This document shows positions 27,655 through 36,599 of a stretch of 64,000 nucleotides of DNA, piece after piece. This stretch comes from Bradyrhizobium sp. Tv2a-2. Lineage in GTDB: Bacteria > Pseudomonadota > Alphaproteobacteria > Rhizobiales > Xanthobacteraceae. A program made the translations under genes and the position numbers. Position 1 is the stretch's first letter. Each line of letters begins with the position of its first letter. Under the pieces are notes generated by a model. The model was not told where the DNA came from, did no database searches, and was given only the letters and a program-made list of their open reading frames with translations. The DNA lies in NCBI RefSeq assembly GCF_000472425.1, contig NZ_AXAI01000032.1:1-64000 (forward strand). Reading direction: 5' to 3'.

Positions 27655-28914
27655 TCAGCCTGTCTTCGGTGCGCTCTCTGCCCAGCGCACCATCAGCGTA
27701 TTCGAGGGCAGAGACTCCTCGACCAGCTTCTTCGCGGTCTCCACGCCGGCAACCGGGAGCTTTTTCGGATCGAGCAATCCGATCTGGACCAACACCGAGG
27801 CCTGGTCCCAATAGATGTGCTCATTGTACAGCTTGTCGCCGCGGAACCGGACGATCGCGACCAGCGGGATCTCGACATATTTGCCAGTCGGCGGCACACC
27901 AGGCAGCATCCAGTCGATCTCGATGTCATGGGTGAAGCAAAACAGCATCTCGTCGACGACACGGTCGGCGCCGATGGTGCGCGAGATCGGGATGAGCTTG
28001 GTATCCTTCGGTGTCTTCGGAATGAAATGATTCTTGTAGAAGCGCAGCAGATCGCGATAGCCGACGCCGCCGGTCATGGTCGGGATGTGGTTGACATAGG
28101 GCTCGGCCACCATGGTGCCCATGGTCGCTTCCGCGGAGCGGATGGCGAACTCCAGCTCGGTATGCTTGTCCCACAGCGAGGACAGATCGTAATGCGGACC
28201 GAGAACCTTGCGGAACAGCGCGATCGAGCGCGAATGCGCCATCAAGGTCGCTGGCTTGTTGAAGCTCGCGCGCTCCGGCGCCGCAAACGCATGGTCGCAG
28301 CCGGGATAGAGATAGAACTCGACGTCGGGGCGTTTCGCGAAGGCTGCCGTGATCTGCGCGCGGGCTTCCGCCGGCGCAAAACGGTCGAGCTCGGCAAAGT
28401 GAAACACCATCGGCCCCTTCACCTTCTCAGCCTCGCCGAGATCGGCTTCGATGCCGACGCCGTAATAGGAGACCGCGCAATCGACATCGGTGCGCGCGGC
28501 GACGAGATAGGCGAGCTTGCCGCCGAGGCAGAAGCCGAGCGCGCCGACCTTGCCGGTGCATTCGGGCCGCGCCCGCAGCACCTTTAGCGCGTCAGCGGAA
28601 TCCTTGATCGACTGCTTGGCATCGAAGCGATGGTAATAGCCCATCGCCTTGCCGAAATCGGCCTCGGTGTAGCTGAGCTCGATACCCGGCTCCATGCGCC
28701 AGAACAGGTCCGGCGCCAGTACGACATAGCCTTCCTCGGCATAGTAATCGGCGACTGCGCGCATCGACGCGTTGACGCCGAATATCTCCTGCAACAGCAG
28801 GATGCCGGGACCGGAGCCTGAGGAGGGAATGGCGAGATAACCCTTGAACGTGCCGCCATCCGCGGCCTTGATGTCGATCCACTGTCCTTCCACCGCATAG
28901 TCCTCCTCACTCAT
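27655..28914 (-). CDS. Dienelactone hydrolase fused to an NTF2/SnoaL-like domain
   Basis: A 419-residue two-domain protein. Residues 1-235 are an alpha/beta hydrolase of dienelactone-hydrolase type with the triad C129 (GFCLGG), D177 (ELDRFAP) and H208 (GCDHAF). Residues about 245-410 form an NTF2/SnoaL-like domain (ELEFAIRSAEATMGTM, PLVAIVRFRGDKLYNEHIYWD). Dienelactone hydrolases open lactone rings in chlorocatechol degradation; the fused domain may shape substrate. The start at ATG 28914 lacks a ribosome-binding site and lies just behind a palindrome. GTG 28893, eight bases after GGAGG, may be the true start, giving 412 residues. A winged-helix regulator diverges upstream. Confidence 0.85.
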   Translation of the reverse strand: MSEEDYAVEGQWIDIKAADGGTFKGYLAIPSSGSGPGILLLQEIFGVNASMRAVADYYAEEGYVVLAPDLFWRMEPGIELSYTEADFGKAMGYYHRFDAKQSIKDSADALKVLRARPECTGKVGALGFCLGGKLAYLVAARTDVDCAVSYYGVGIEADLGEAEKVKGPMVFHFAELDRFAPAEARAQITAAFAKRPDVEFYLYPGCDHAFAAPERASFNKPATLMAHSRSIALFRKVLGPHYDLSSLWDKHTELEFAIRSAEATMGTMVAEPYVNHIPTMTGGVGYRDLLRFYKNHFIPKTPKDTKLIPISRTIGADRVVDEMLFCFTHDIEIDWMLPGVPPTGKYVEIPLVAIVRFRGDKLYNEHIYWDQASVLVQIGLLDPKKLPVAGVETAKKLVEESLPSNTLMVRWAESAPKTG

Positions 28915-28917
28915 CGA

Positions 28918-28937
28918 GACGTTTCTGTCGAAACGTC
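28918..28937. promoter_or_regulatory. Perfect palindrome, candidate operator or leader hairpin
   Basis: GACGTTTCTGTCGAAACGTC: eight-base arms around a four-base centre, three bases upstream of the dienelactone-hydrolase ATG and in the spacer shared with the divergent winged-helix regulator gene. It could be the binding site of that regulator or a hairpin in the mRNA leader. Confidence 0.5.
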
Positions 28938-29134
28938 CAAAGCGACGCTCACAAGCCTGTCATCTCTGATGCCAAGTTCTGATGACAAGTCCTGATGCCA
29001 GGTCCGAGCTTGGTCTTGACGCTTCATCCTACTTTCTTAATTGAATTTTTAATGTAAGATTTCAACTTGTAAATGGCATTCATTGACCACAGCCTGCCCA
29101 GGCGCTGAGCGGGAAGGCGAATCGGGAGACCGTT

Positions 29135-29725
29135 TTGAGGAAGACGGAGAAGACGGCCGCGAGGCAAACAGCAGCTGCGGCGAAGCCGAAACGCGGGCCT
29201 ATCGCCGCGGAACGGCCGGGTGCCTGGCATCTCGCGCGCACCGAGACGGAGAAGCAGCTGAGCGACTTCGAGTTTCGCCTGGAGCGGCTGGCGCAGGCCT
29301 ATTACCGCTGGAAGGCGGCTTGCCTTGCCGCGGTCTGCGACGTGCCGCTCACGGGCGACGACGTCGCCGTGCTCAATGTGGTGCGGATGGGCGACGAGCC
29401 GAAGCGACTCTCCGAGGTCGGGCAACTCCTCAACCGCGTCGACGTTCCCAATCTGCAATATGCCACGCGAAAACTGGTGCGCGCCGGCCTGATCGAGACC
29501 GAAGGCTCGTCCTCGCGCAAGGAAACGCGCTACCGCGCCACCGAAAAGGGCCGCGCCGTCACCGAAGCTTATGCCGCCTTGCGCGGCACCACGCTGCCGC
29601 CGATGCTGGATGCGCTCGACGGCTGGGGCGCCAATCTCGAAACGACGGCTGTCCAGATGGACCTGCTCGCGAGCCTCTACGGTCAGGCTGCCCAGGTCGC
29701 GATCACCAGGCGACATCAGCCGTAG
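29135..29725 (+). CDS. Winged-helix transcriptional regulator, MarR-like
   Basis: The 196 residues from TTG 29135, seven bases after GGGAG. A basic, Lys/Ala-rich N-terminal tail of about 25 residues precedes a MarR-type winged helix (about 60-150): DEPKRLSEVGQLLNRVDVPN, then YATRKLVRAGLIETEG and a basic wing (SSSRKETRYRATEKGRA). It diverges from the dienelactone-hydrolase gene with a perfect palindrome between them, so it probably controls that gene and itself in response to a small aromatic-type ligand. That control is inferred from position. Related proteins are annotated as winged-helix DNA-binding proteins in rhizobia. Confidence 0.83.
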   Translation: MRKTEKTAARQTAAAAKPKRGPIAAERPGAWHLARTETEKQLSDFEFRLERLAQAYYRWKAACLAAVCDVPLTGDDVAVLNVVRMGDEPKRLSEVGQLLNRVDVPNLQYATRKLVRAGLIETEGSSSRKETRYRATEKGRAVTEAYAALRGTTLPPMLDALDGWGANLETTAVQMDLLASLYGQAAQVAITRRHQP

Positions 29726-29756
29726 ACGCGCCGTGGCGACAACCCGCAGGATTGGT

Positions 29757-29813
29757 GGAGCGCAGCGAACCCATCATTAGCAGCCGCGCACGCGATGGGT
29801 TTCGCTTCGCTCC
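29757..29813. repeat. Imperfect inverted repeat, REP-like hairpin
   Basis: Left arm 29757-29775 (GGAGCGCAGCGAACCCATC) pairs with right arm 29794-29813 (GATGGGTTTCGCTTCGCTCC) with one mismatch and one bulge around an 18-base loop. I have seen this GGGTTTCGCTTCGCTC motif often in Bradyrhizobium spacers. It probably acts as a transcript-end or processing hairpin for the regulator gene. A related fragment, GGGTGGGTAGAGCGACGCCTC, lies at about 31014-31034. Confidence 0.65.
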
Positions 29814-29908
29814 GCCCATCCGACAACGCTGCGCTGCCTCTTATCCGATTGCCCCGTCGTCGCCGCACGCCTAACCTGCGCAAAAATCACACAGTGGTTG
29901 GACGCGCA

Positions 29909-30997
29909 ATGGCACGCATCAAATCGATCGAGACCGGGCACTATCGGATTCCCCTTTCCGTCACGCTGTCCGACAGCACGCATGGGGAGATCACCGCGTT
30001 CGAGTTGATCACGCTGCGGGTGCGCGACACCGACGGCGCGGAAGGTGTCGGCCACAGCTACACGGTCGGCCGCAATGGCGGTGCGATCGCGGACATCCTG
30101 CGGCGCGAGGTGCCGCCGCTGGTCGATGGCCGCGAGGCCGACGACACCGAGGCGATCTGGCAGCATGTCTGGTGGGGCCTGCATTATGGCGGTCGCGGCG
30201 GGCCCACGGTGCTTGCACTCTCCGCGCTCGACATCGCGCTGTGGGACCTGAAGGCGCATCGCGCCTCGCTGCCGCTGTGGCGGCTGCTTGGCGGTTTCGA
30301 TCATCGCGTGCCCTGCTATGCCGGCGGCATCGATCTCGACCTGCCGGTCGAGGCGCTGCTCGCTCAGAGCGACGAGAACCTGCGCAAGGGCTTTCGCGCC
30401 ATCAAGATGAAGGTAGGACGGCCTGATCTCGCCTCCGATGTCGCGCGCGTGCGCGCGATGCGCGAACATCTCGGCGACGGCTTCCCGCTGATGGCCGACG
30501 CCAACATGAAATGGACGGTCGAAGAGGCCGTGCGCGCCGCCCGTGCGCTCACTCCCTTCGATCTCGTCTGGCTCGAGGAGCCGATCATTCCCGACGATGT
30601 TGCAGGCCATGCCCGCATCATCGCGGCCGGCGGCGTGCCGATTGCGGCCGGCGAGAACCTGCGCACGCTGTGGGAGTTCAAGAATTATATCGCGGCAGGC
30701 GCCGTGTCCTATCCCGAGCCCGACGTCACCAATTGCGGCGGCGTCACGTCTTTCATGAAAATTGCGCGGCTTGCGGAAGCCTTTAATCTACCCGTCACGA
30801 GCCATGGCGCACACGACATCACCGTGCATTTGCTCGCGGCCTGCCCCAACCGCTCCTATCTCGAAGCGCATGGCTTCGGGCTCGACCGCTATATCGCGCA
30901 TCCCCTGGAGCTCGAAGACGGCAAGGCACTCGCGCCGGCCCGCCCCGGCCATGGCATCGAGTTCGACTGGCAAGGGCTGGCGCGGCTTGCGGCGTGA
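29909..30997 (+). CDS. Mandelate racemase/muconate lactonizing enzyme family protein
   Basis: The 362 residues from ATG 29909; the 38 upstream codons in frame run through the inverted repeat and are not used. It has the enolase-superfamily layout: an N-terminal capping domain, then a beta-barrel with FRAIKMKVG (the KxK base), metal ligands in LMADANMKW, WLEEPI and PIAAGENL, and a late SHGAHDI histidine. Such enzymes abstract an alpha-proton from carboxylates, with racemase, dehydratase or cycloisomerase outcomes. The position beside dienelactone hydrolase hints at aromatic or lactone catabolism. The substrate is unknown. Confidence 0.88.
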   Translation: MARIKSIETGHYRIPLSVTLSDSTHGEITAFELITLRVRDTDGAEGVGHSYTVGRNGGAIADILRREVPPLVDGREADDTEAIWQHVWWGLHYGGRGGPTVLALSALDIALWDLKAHRASLPLWRLLGGFDHRVPCYAGGIDLDLPVEALLAQSDENLRKGFRAIKMKVGRPDLASDVARVRAMREHLGDGFPLMADANMKWTVEEAVRAARALTPFDLVWLEEPIIPDDVAGHARIIAAGGVPIAAGENLRTLWEFKNYIAAGAVSYPEPDVTNCGGVTSFMKIARLAEAFNLPVTSHGAHDITVHLLAACPNRSYLEAHGFGLDRYIAHPLELEDGKALAPARPGHGIEFDWQGLARLAA

Positions 30998-31278
30998 TGC
31001 AGAGGCCATGATCGGGTGGGTAGAGCGACGCCTCATCTCACCTTCAGCGCGAGCTCCGTTCCGCCTCTTGATCGTGCCGAGATCACGTGGGGGCACGGAT
31101 CGCCCCGATATTGCTGAGGGCCTCCACGGATCCTTCCTAGCACGCGCCTGCCGCGGCCCTTATGTCGCGCCGCTTGGAAATCTCTATCTTCGCATTGCTG
31201 CTCGGTCCGGACCGATCTGGACAAACGCTTGGCGCGGCTGTTACGCCATTCGATCGCCTGAAACACCGGTGCCTATAC

Positions 31279-32868
31279 ATGTCCGACCATTTCTCCAATC
31301 GCCAGCAGATTCGTAAACCCGCCGTCACCTCCAAAGGTGGCATCGTGGCCTCACAATCGCGCCGTGCCGCCGAGATCGGCGCCGAGGTTTTGGCCGCGGG
31401 CGGCGATTGCATCGATGCGGTGGTTGCGACCGGCTTTGCCCTCGGCGTGCTGGAGCCCTGGATGAGCGGCATGGGCGGCGGCGGCGCGATGGTGCTCTAC
31501 CGCGCCAAGGAAGATCGCTACGAGGTGATCGATTACGGCATGCGCGCGCCGCAAAGCCTGCGCGTCGAGGACTATCCGCTGACCGGCGATGGCGCGGCCT
31601 CCGACATCTTTCCCTGGCCGCGGGTGAAGGACGACCGAAATCTGCATGGGCCGTCCTCGATCGCGGTGCCCGGCGTGCTGGCGGGCCATGAGGAGGCCTT
31701 CCGCCGGTATGCCAGACTGCCGTGGCGCGACCTGGTCGCGCCGAGCATCTCGCTTGCGGCCGAAGGGCTGCTGGTCGACTGGTGGACGACGCTCTCGATC
31801 GGCAGCGCGGCCACGGATTTACGGCGCTATCCGTCGAGTGCCGCCATTTACCTGCGCGACGGCCTGCCGCCGCAACCGCAATGGGGCATCCGCTCGGTGA
31901 TGCGCCTGCCGCAGGAGCGGCTGAAGACGACGCTCGCCCATCTCGCCGAAGCGGGCGCGCGCGATTTCTACGAAGGCGACCTCGCGCGCAGCATGGCAGC
32001 CGACATCAAGGCAGCCGGCGGCTCGCTGTCTTTCGAAGACCTCGTCGCGTTCGAGGCGCATTGGCGCGAGCCTCTGAAGATTCCCCATCGCGGCGGCACC
32101 GTCTATGCGACGCCGGAGCTTACGGCCGGGCCGACGCTGGCACAGACGTTGCGGCCACTGCAGGATTTGCAAGCAGGCCAGAACGGTCCGGACCCAACCG
32201 CCTACAACGCTTACGCGCAGGCACTACAGGTGGCCTATCGCGAGCGGCTCAAGGACATGGGCGATGCCGACGGCCGCCGCGCGCTAGGCGCGGAGCACCT
32301 GGCACCGAGTTGCACCACGCATTATTCGGTGGTCGACCGTCACGGCAACATGGCAGCGGTCACGCAGACCCTGCTGTCGACATTCGGCTCCAAATTCGTC
32401 ACCCCGCAAAGCGGGATCACCATGAACAACGGCATCATGTGGTTCGATCCGACGCCGGGCGGCGCCAATTCGCTGGAGCCAGGTAAGCGCTGCCTCTGCA
32501 ACTACACGCCGGTGGTCGCGCATGCGGCCGATGGACGCCGCTTCGCCGTTGGCGCCTCCGGCGGCCGGCGCATCCTGCCCGCCGTCACGCAGCTGATCTC
32601 CTTTGTGATGGACTTCGGCATGGACCTCGATGCAGCGATCCACCAGCCGCGCATCGATGCCAGCGAGGGCTCCATCGTCATCGGTGATGTACGGCTGCCC
32701 ACCGAGGCTCGCGAGGCGCTGCGGAAACAATTCGACTACGAGGAAGCTCGCGTACAGAGCTGGCCCGGCAAGTTCGCCTTCCCGAGCATGGTGCTGCGGC
32801 AGGGCGACATCAACAGCGGCGCGACCGAAGTGTTTCACGCCTGGGCCGAGGCCGTGGCCGAGGGCTGA
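31279..32868 (+). CDS. Gamma-glutamyltransferase family protein
   Basis: The 529 residues from ATG 31279; a longer frame to 31162 is not protein-like at its start. Family motifs include GGIVASQSRRAAEIGAEVLA, CIDAVVATGFALGVLEPWMSG, and the autoprocessing site CTTHYSVVD, where Thr346 would become the N-terminal nucleophile of the small subunit. Later there is GGRRILPAVTQLI. No signal peptide is visible, so it is likely cytoplasmic. It may act on gamma-glutamyl or related amide substrates. The residue before the catalytic Thr is Cys. The neighbouring enolase-superfamily gene lies 280 bases upstream. Confidence 0.87.
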   Translation: MSDHFSNRQQIRKPAVTSKGGIVASQSRRAAEIGAEVLAAGGDCIDAVVATGFALGVLEPWMSGMGGGGAMVLYRAKEDRYEVIDYGMRAPQSLRVEDYPLTGDGAASDIFPWPRVKDDRNLHGPSSIAVPGVLAGHEEAFRRYARLPWRDLVAPSISLAAEGLLVDWWTTLSIGSAATDLRRYPSSAAIYLRDGLPPQPQWGIRSVMRLPQERLKTTLAHLAEAGARDFYEGDLARSMAADIKAAGGSLSFEDLVAFEAHWREPLKIPHRGGTVYATPELTAGPTLAQTLRPLQDLQAGQNGPDPTAYNAYAQALQVAYRERLKDMGDADGRRALGAEHLAPSCTTHYSVVDRHGNMAAVTQTLLSTFGSKFVTPQSGITMNNGIMWFDPTPGGANSLEPGKRCLCNYTPVVAHAADGRRFAVGASGGRRILPAVTQLISFVMDFGMDLDAAIHQPRIDASEGSIVIGDVRLPTEAREALRKQFDYEEARVQSWPGKFAFPSMVLRQGDINSGATEVFHAWAEAVAEG

Positions 32869-32980
32869 GCCCGCCTCGCATCGTGCGACGAAGGTAGTAG
32901 CATGCTTTCGCGTTGTTAATTGGCGTAACGCCCGGACTAGACACAAGATCAGGGCCCGCCAAAATTCCTTAGGGACACAG

Positions 32981-33118
32981 ATGAAGTTCCTGGCGCTTGT
33001 CGCCGTGATCGCTGCATTGGTCGCCGGGACAGCCCTGTTCGCGCGCAACCAGTCGAGACTCGCCGCATCACCGTCGCTATCGAGGCCGGCGATCGAGCAC
33101 GTCAGCAAGGCGCGATAA
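32981..33118 (+). CDS. Small exported or membrane-anchored 45-residue protein
   Basis: ATG 32981 has AGGGA five to ten bases upstream. The product is one hydrophobic segment (KFLALVAVIAALVAGTALFA) followed by a short polar tail ending EHVSKAR. It could be a single-span membrane peptide or a very short secreted protein. I recognise no family. The codon use matches its neighbours and the frame is well placed after the gamma-glutamyltransferase gene, so I regard it as probable. Confidence 0.5.
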   Translation: MKFLALVAVIAALVAGTALFARNQSRLAASPSLSRPAIEHVSKAR

Positions 33119-33236
33119 ACCTTTCAGCAGCGGATACGGTCGAGTGCGAGCCTGATGCGCGCGCCACCATCGGTAACTCATCAGGGTCGGTAGTGACTGT
33201 TACGGCGTGTCAGCTGGAACTGAGCGCGTTCCGCTG

Positions 33237-33268
33237 CCCCCTCTCCCAGCGCAAGTGGGGGGAGGGAG
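33237..33268. terminator. GC-rich hairpin between convergent genes
   Basis: CCCCCTCTCCC then a nine-base loop then GGGGGGAGGGA: an imperfect stem of about 11 base pairs at the meeting point of a plus-strand and a minus-strand gene. There is no T-tract, so it may be a Rho-dependent or bidirectional stop or a copy of a rhizobial intergenic repeat. Confidence 0.35.
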
Positions 33269-33286
33269 CAGAGAGAGCACCCGCTT

Positions 33287-35551
33287 TTACCGCGCCGTCA
33301 CAAGATCGCTGATCCGGATCGGAAACCGCCGCGGCCTGACACCCGTCGCGTGCCAGACCGCGTTGGCTACGGCGCCAGCGCTGCCGGTGATGCCGATCTC
33401 GCCGACGCCCTTGATGCCGAGCGCGTTCACATGCGGGTCATGCTCGTGCACCGTCAACACGTCCATTGACGGCACATCGGCGTTCACCGGCACGTGGTAT
33501 TCCGCCAGGTTCGCATTCATGATGCGGCCCGAGCGGCCGTCCGTCACCGCTTGCTCGTGTAGTGCAAAGGACACGCCCCAGATCATACCGCCCAGAAGCT
33601 GGCTGCGTACCAGCTTGGGATTGACGATCCGGCCAGCCGCGAAGGCGCCGATCATGCGGGTGACGCGGATCTGGCCGAGATCGGGATCGACCTTCACCTC
33701 GGCAAACACCGCGCCATGAGCATGCATCGCATATTCGGCCTGCGCGGCCGGGTCGGCGGCACCCGTCCCGGACGCCTCGATCTCAGCGAGTCCGGCGCGC
33801 GTCAGGATATCCGCGTAGGCCTCGCTGCGCGCGTCGTCGTCGCGGCGGTGCAGCCGGCCATTGCGCGCAACCACGCCGGCATTGCCCGCGCCGAACAGCG
33901 GCGAACGCTCGTCGCGCATGGCGAGGTCCGCGAGCTTTGCGATCACGGCAGCACCCGCGTTGTGAATGGCGGTGCCCACCGTCGCCGTGTGCGCCGAGCC
34001 GCCCGCGATGCCGGCATCTGGCAAATCGGAGCTGCCAGACTTGAACTCGACGCGGTCGAGATCGAGCCCGAGCCCCTCGGCTGCAACCTGTGCAAGCGCG
34101 GTCGAGGCGCCCTGCCCCATGTCATGGGCCCCCGTCTCCATCGCCCCCGTGCCGTCCGCGCGGAGCAAGGCGCGGGCATTGCCGGCGAACATCAGTGCGG
34201 GGAAGGTTGCGGTGCCCATGCCCCAGCCAACCAGGAAGCCCTTGTCGTCGCGCATCTGGCGCGGCTTGAGCGGACGCCCGGCCCATCCGAACCGCGCGGC
34301 GCCTTGCGCATAGCATTCCCGCAGAGCTTTTGAGGAAAACGGCTTGCCGGTGATCGGCTCGACCGGCGCGTCGTTGCTGATACGAAATTCCAGCGGATCG
34401 ACGCCGGACGCAAAGGCCATCTCGTCGATCGCGGCGTCGAGCGCAATCGACCCCGTCGCCTCGCCCGGCGCACGCATGAACAGCGGCGTGCCGCTGTCTA
34501 TGCGCACCGCCTCGTGCGCGGTCCTGATCGCAGGGCTGGCAAACAGCGTGTGCGAGACATCTGCCGCCGGCTCGTAAAAATCGTCGAACGTGCTGGTGAC
34601 GATTCTGGCCTGATGCTCGATCGCAGTCAGCCGGCCCGCCGCGTCGGTGCCGAGACGCAGCCGCTGCCGGCTTGGCGAGCGATGGCCGACCGGGCCATAC
34701 ATCTGATCGCGGCGAAGCACGAGCTTGACCGGCCTCCCGACCAGGCGCGCCGCCATGATGCCGAGGATCTGCGGGCCCGAAATCAAGCCCTTGGAGCCAA
34801 AGCCGCCGCCGAGGAACGGGCTGCGGATGTGGATGTTCTCAGGCGGAATGCCAAACAGGCCGCCGATGCGCATCTGCGCCATCGCCATGCCCTGGCTCGG
34901 CGTGTCGATGGAGAGCTTGTCGCCATCCCATTCAGCGATGATGGCGTGCGGCTCCATCGGATTGTGATATTGCGCCGGCGTCTCGTAGGTCGCGTCGATC
35001 GCGTAAGTCGCGTTGGCGAGCCCCGCCTCCGTGTCGCCATGCTCGACGATGGCGGGATGGCCAAGGCCGACGGCAGGCGGCACAAAACTTTCGTCGGCAT
35101 CGAGGCCAACGCGCGCCGGCAACGCTTGATATTGCGGCGCCAGCAGCGCCGCGCCCTCGGTCGCCGCCTCCAGCGTCTCGGCGATCACGACCGCAATCGC
35201 CTGGTTGGCGTAGCGGACGGCGTCGCTCTGCAGCAACTCCATTTTGAACATGAAGGGATTGGTCTTCGCGTCCTGGTCTTCCGCGAGCGCCGGCTTGTGC
35301 GACGGCGTCATCACGTCGACGACGCCGGGATGGCGCTTGGCCGCGGCGATATCGAGGAAGGTGACGCGGCCTCGCGCGATGCTGCTCGTTGCGAGCACGG
35401 CATAGAGCATGCCCTTCGGATGATGGTCGGCCGCATAGGGCGCCTTGCCGGTCACCTTCAAAATGCCGTCGCGACGGGTGAGTGGCTGGCCGATGTTCGA
35501 GCCATGTCGCTGATGGGCGGGAGCTTGGTTGAGGCGGATGTCAGGCGTCAT
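33287..35551 (-). CDS. Molybdopterin-binding subunit of a PaoABC-type aldehyde/xanthine oxidoreductase
   Basis: The 754 residues from ATG 35551, with GGAG seven bases upstream; 98 further in-frame codons overlap the FAD-subunit gene and are not used. It has the xanthine-oxidase-family catalytic fold: TRRDGILKVTGKAPYAAD at the N-terminus, SPFLGGGFGSKG for cofactor contact, MGQGASTALAQVAAE, and the catalytic glutamate in IKGVGEIGITGSAGAV near the C-terminus. It hydroxylates aldehydes or N-heterocycles. It is the third gene of the operon and overlaps the FAD gene by 11 bases. It resembles E. coli PaoC. Confidence 0.9.
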   Translation of the reverse strand: MTPDIRLNQAPAHQRHGSNIGQPLTRRDGILKVTGKAPYAADHHPKGMLYAVLATSSIARGRVTFLDIAAAKRHPGVVDVMTPSHKPALAEDQDAKTNPFMFKMELLQSDAVRYANQAIAVVIAETLEAATEGAALLAPQYQALPARVGLDADESFVPPAVGLGHPAIVEHGDTEAGLANATYAIDATYETPAQYHNPMEPHAIIAEWDGDKLSIDTPSQGMAMAQMRIGGLFGIPPENIHIRSPFLGGGFGSKGLISGPQILGIMAARLVGRPVKLVLRRDQMYGPVGHRSPSRQRLRLGTDAAGRLTAIEHQARIVTSTFDDFYEPAADVSHTLFASPAIRTAHEAVRIDSGTPLFMRAPGEATGSIALDAAIDEMAFASGVDPLEFRISNDAPVEPITGKPFSSKALRECYAQGAARFGWAGRPLKPRQMRDDKGFLVGWGMGTATFPALMFAGNARALLRADGTGAMETGAHDMGQGASTALAQVAAEGLGLDLDRVEFKSGSSDLPDAGIAGGSAHTATVGTAIHNAGAAVIAKLADLAMRDERSPLFGAGNAGVVARNGRLHRRDDDARSEAYADILTRAGLAEIEASGTGAADPAAQAEYAMHAHGAVFAEVKVDPDLGQIRVTRMIGAFAAGRIVNPKLVRSQLLGGMIWGVSFALHEQAVTDGRSGRIMNANLAEYHVPVNADVPSMDVLTVHEHDPHVNALGIKGVGEIGITGSAGAVANAVWHATGVRPRRFPIRISDLVTAR

Positions 35552-36599
35552 GCAACGCTCCGGAATGGATAGAGAAGGGAGAAGCGGGCAAAGCGGGAAT
35601 GCGCTCAGGCGTGCCGGCACTGGCGAGCGCGAGCGCGCGAACGAGAATGCGCTGCGCGAGCTCGATCTTGAACGCGTTGTCTCCTGACGGCTTTGCGCCG
35701 GCAAGTGCTGCTTCCGCCGCGCGGCGGAAGTTTTGCGCTGTCGCCTCCGCGCCTGCGAGCAATGCTTCGGCCTCACGCGCACGCCAGGGCTTTGCGGCGA
35801 CGCCGCCGAGCGCGACGCGCGCCTGTTCGATCCGGCCGTTCGCAAGCGAAAGATGTGCGGCCGCGGAGACGATGGCGAAAGCGTAAGAGGTGCGCTCGCG
35901 CACTTTCAGATAGCGCGCATGGGAGGCGAAGTTGCACGCCTCGGCCGACAGATTCAGCGCCACGATGAGATCGCCTGCTTCGAGCACTGTCTCCTGCTGC
36001 GGCGTAGCGCCGGGCAGCCGGTGCAGATCTTCCAGCCGCACCTGGCGCCGTCCGCCATTGCCCTCGATTTCGACCATGGCATCCAGCGCGACCAGCGGCA
36101 CGCAGAAGTCGGATGGATGGGTGGCGATGCAACCATCGCTCCAGCCGAGCACCGCATGCATGTCGTTGTCGCCGCCGCGCGCATCACATCCGGAACCAGG
36201 CGCGCGCTTGTTGCAGGCACTGGCCACATCGTAGAAATAGGCACAGCGCGTGCGCTGGAGGAGATTGCCGCCGACAGTCGCGGCATTGCGCAACTGTGCG
36301 GATGCGCCCGACAGCAATGCTTCCGCCACCGCCGGATAGGCCTTGGCGAAGGCCGCGTCATGCGCGAGGTCGGCATTGCGCACCAGCGCGCCGATCCGCA
36401 AACCGCCATCGGGGAGCTTTTCGATGGTATCGAGCCCGGGAAGATGCGTGACGTCGACCAGTCGATCGGGCCGGCTCACGCCACCTTTCATCAGGTCGAG
36501 CAGATTGGTGCCGGCGGCAAGATAGGCAGCGCCCGGTGCGCGCGCGGCCGCGATAGCTTCTCCGATGCTTGCAGGCCTCACATAATCGAAGCTTTTCAT
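35541..36599 (-). CDS. FAD-binding subunit with [4Fe-4S] insertion (PaoB-like)
   Basis: A 352-residue subunit. The FAD domain begins with SFDYVRPASIGEAIAAA and includes the AAGGTNLLDLMK-like loop (YLAAGTNLLDLMKGG) and NAATVGGNLLQRTRC. Cysteines C119, C129, C138 and C157 form the extra [4Fe-4S] cluster insertion that is diagnostic of PaoB/YagS-type subunits and absent from ordinary xanthine dehydrogenase. The CO-dehydrogenase flavoprotein C-terminal domain follows. It passes electrons from the molybdenum site via clusters to FAD. Its ATG overlaps the stop of the 2Fe-2S gene by four bases (ATGA), showing translational coupling. Confidence 0.9.
   Translation of the reverse strand: MKSFDYVRPASIGEAIAAARAPGAAYLAAGTNLLDLMKGGVSRPDRLVDVTHLPGLDTIEKLPDGGLRIGALVRNADLAHDAAFAKAYPAVAEALLSGASAQLRNAATVGGNLLQRTRCAYFYDVASACNKRAPGSGCDARGGDNDMHAVLGWSDGCIATHPSDFCVPLVALDAMVEIEGNGGRRQVRLEDLHRLPGATPQQETVLEAGDLIVALNLSAEACNFASHARYLKVRERTSYAFAIVSAAAHLSLANGRIEQARVALGGVAAKPWRAREAEALLAGAEATAQNFRRAAEAALAGAKPSGDNAFKIELAQRILVRALALASAGTPERIPALPASPFSIHSGALHDA

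Noticed and set aside
29795..29908. Longer N-terminus of the enolase-superfamily protein
   Set aside because: These codons pass through the inverted repeat and give a basic, non-family sequence; ATG 29909 begins the conserved protein.
31162..31278. Longer N-terminus of the gamma-glutamyltransferase
   Set aside because: The extra 39 codons are not family-like and have no ribosome-binding site.
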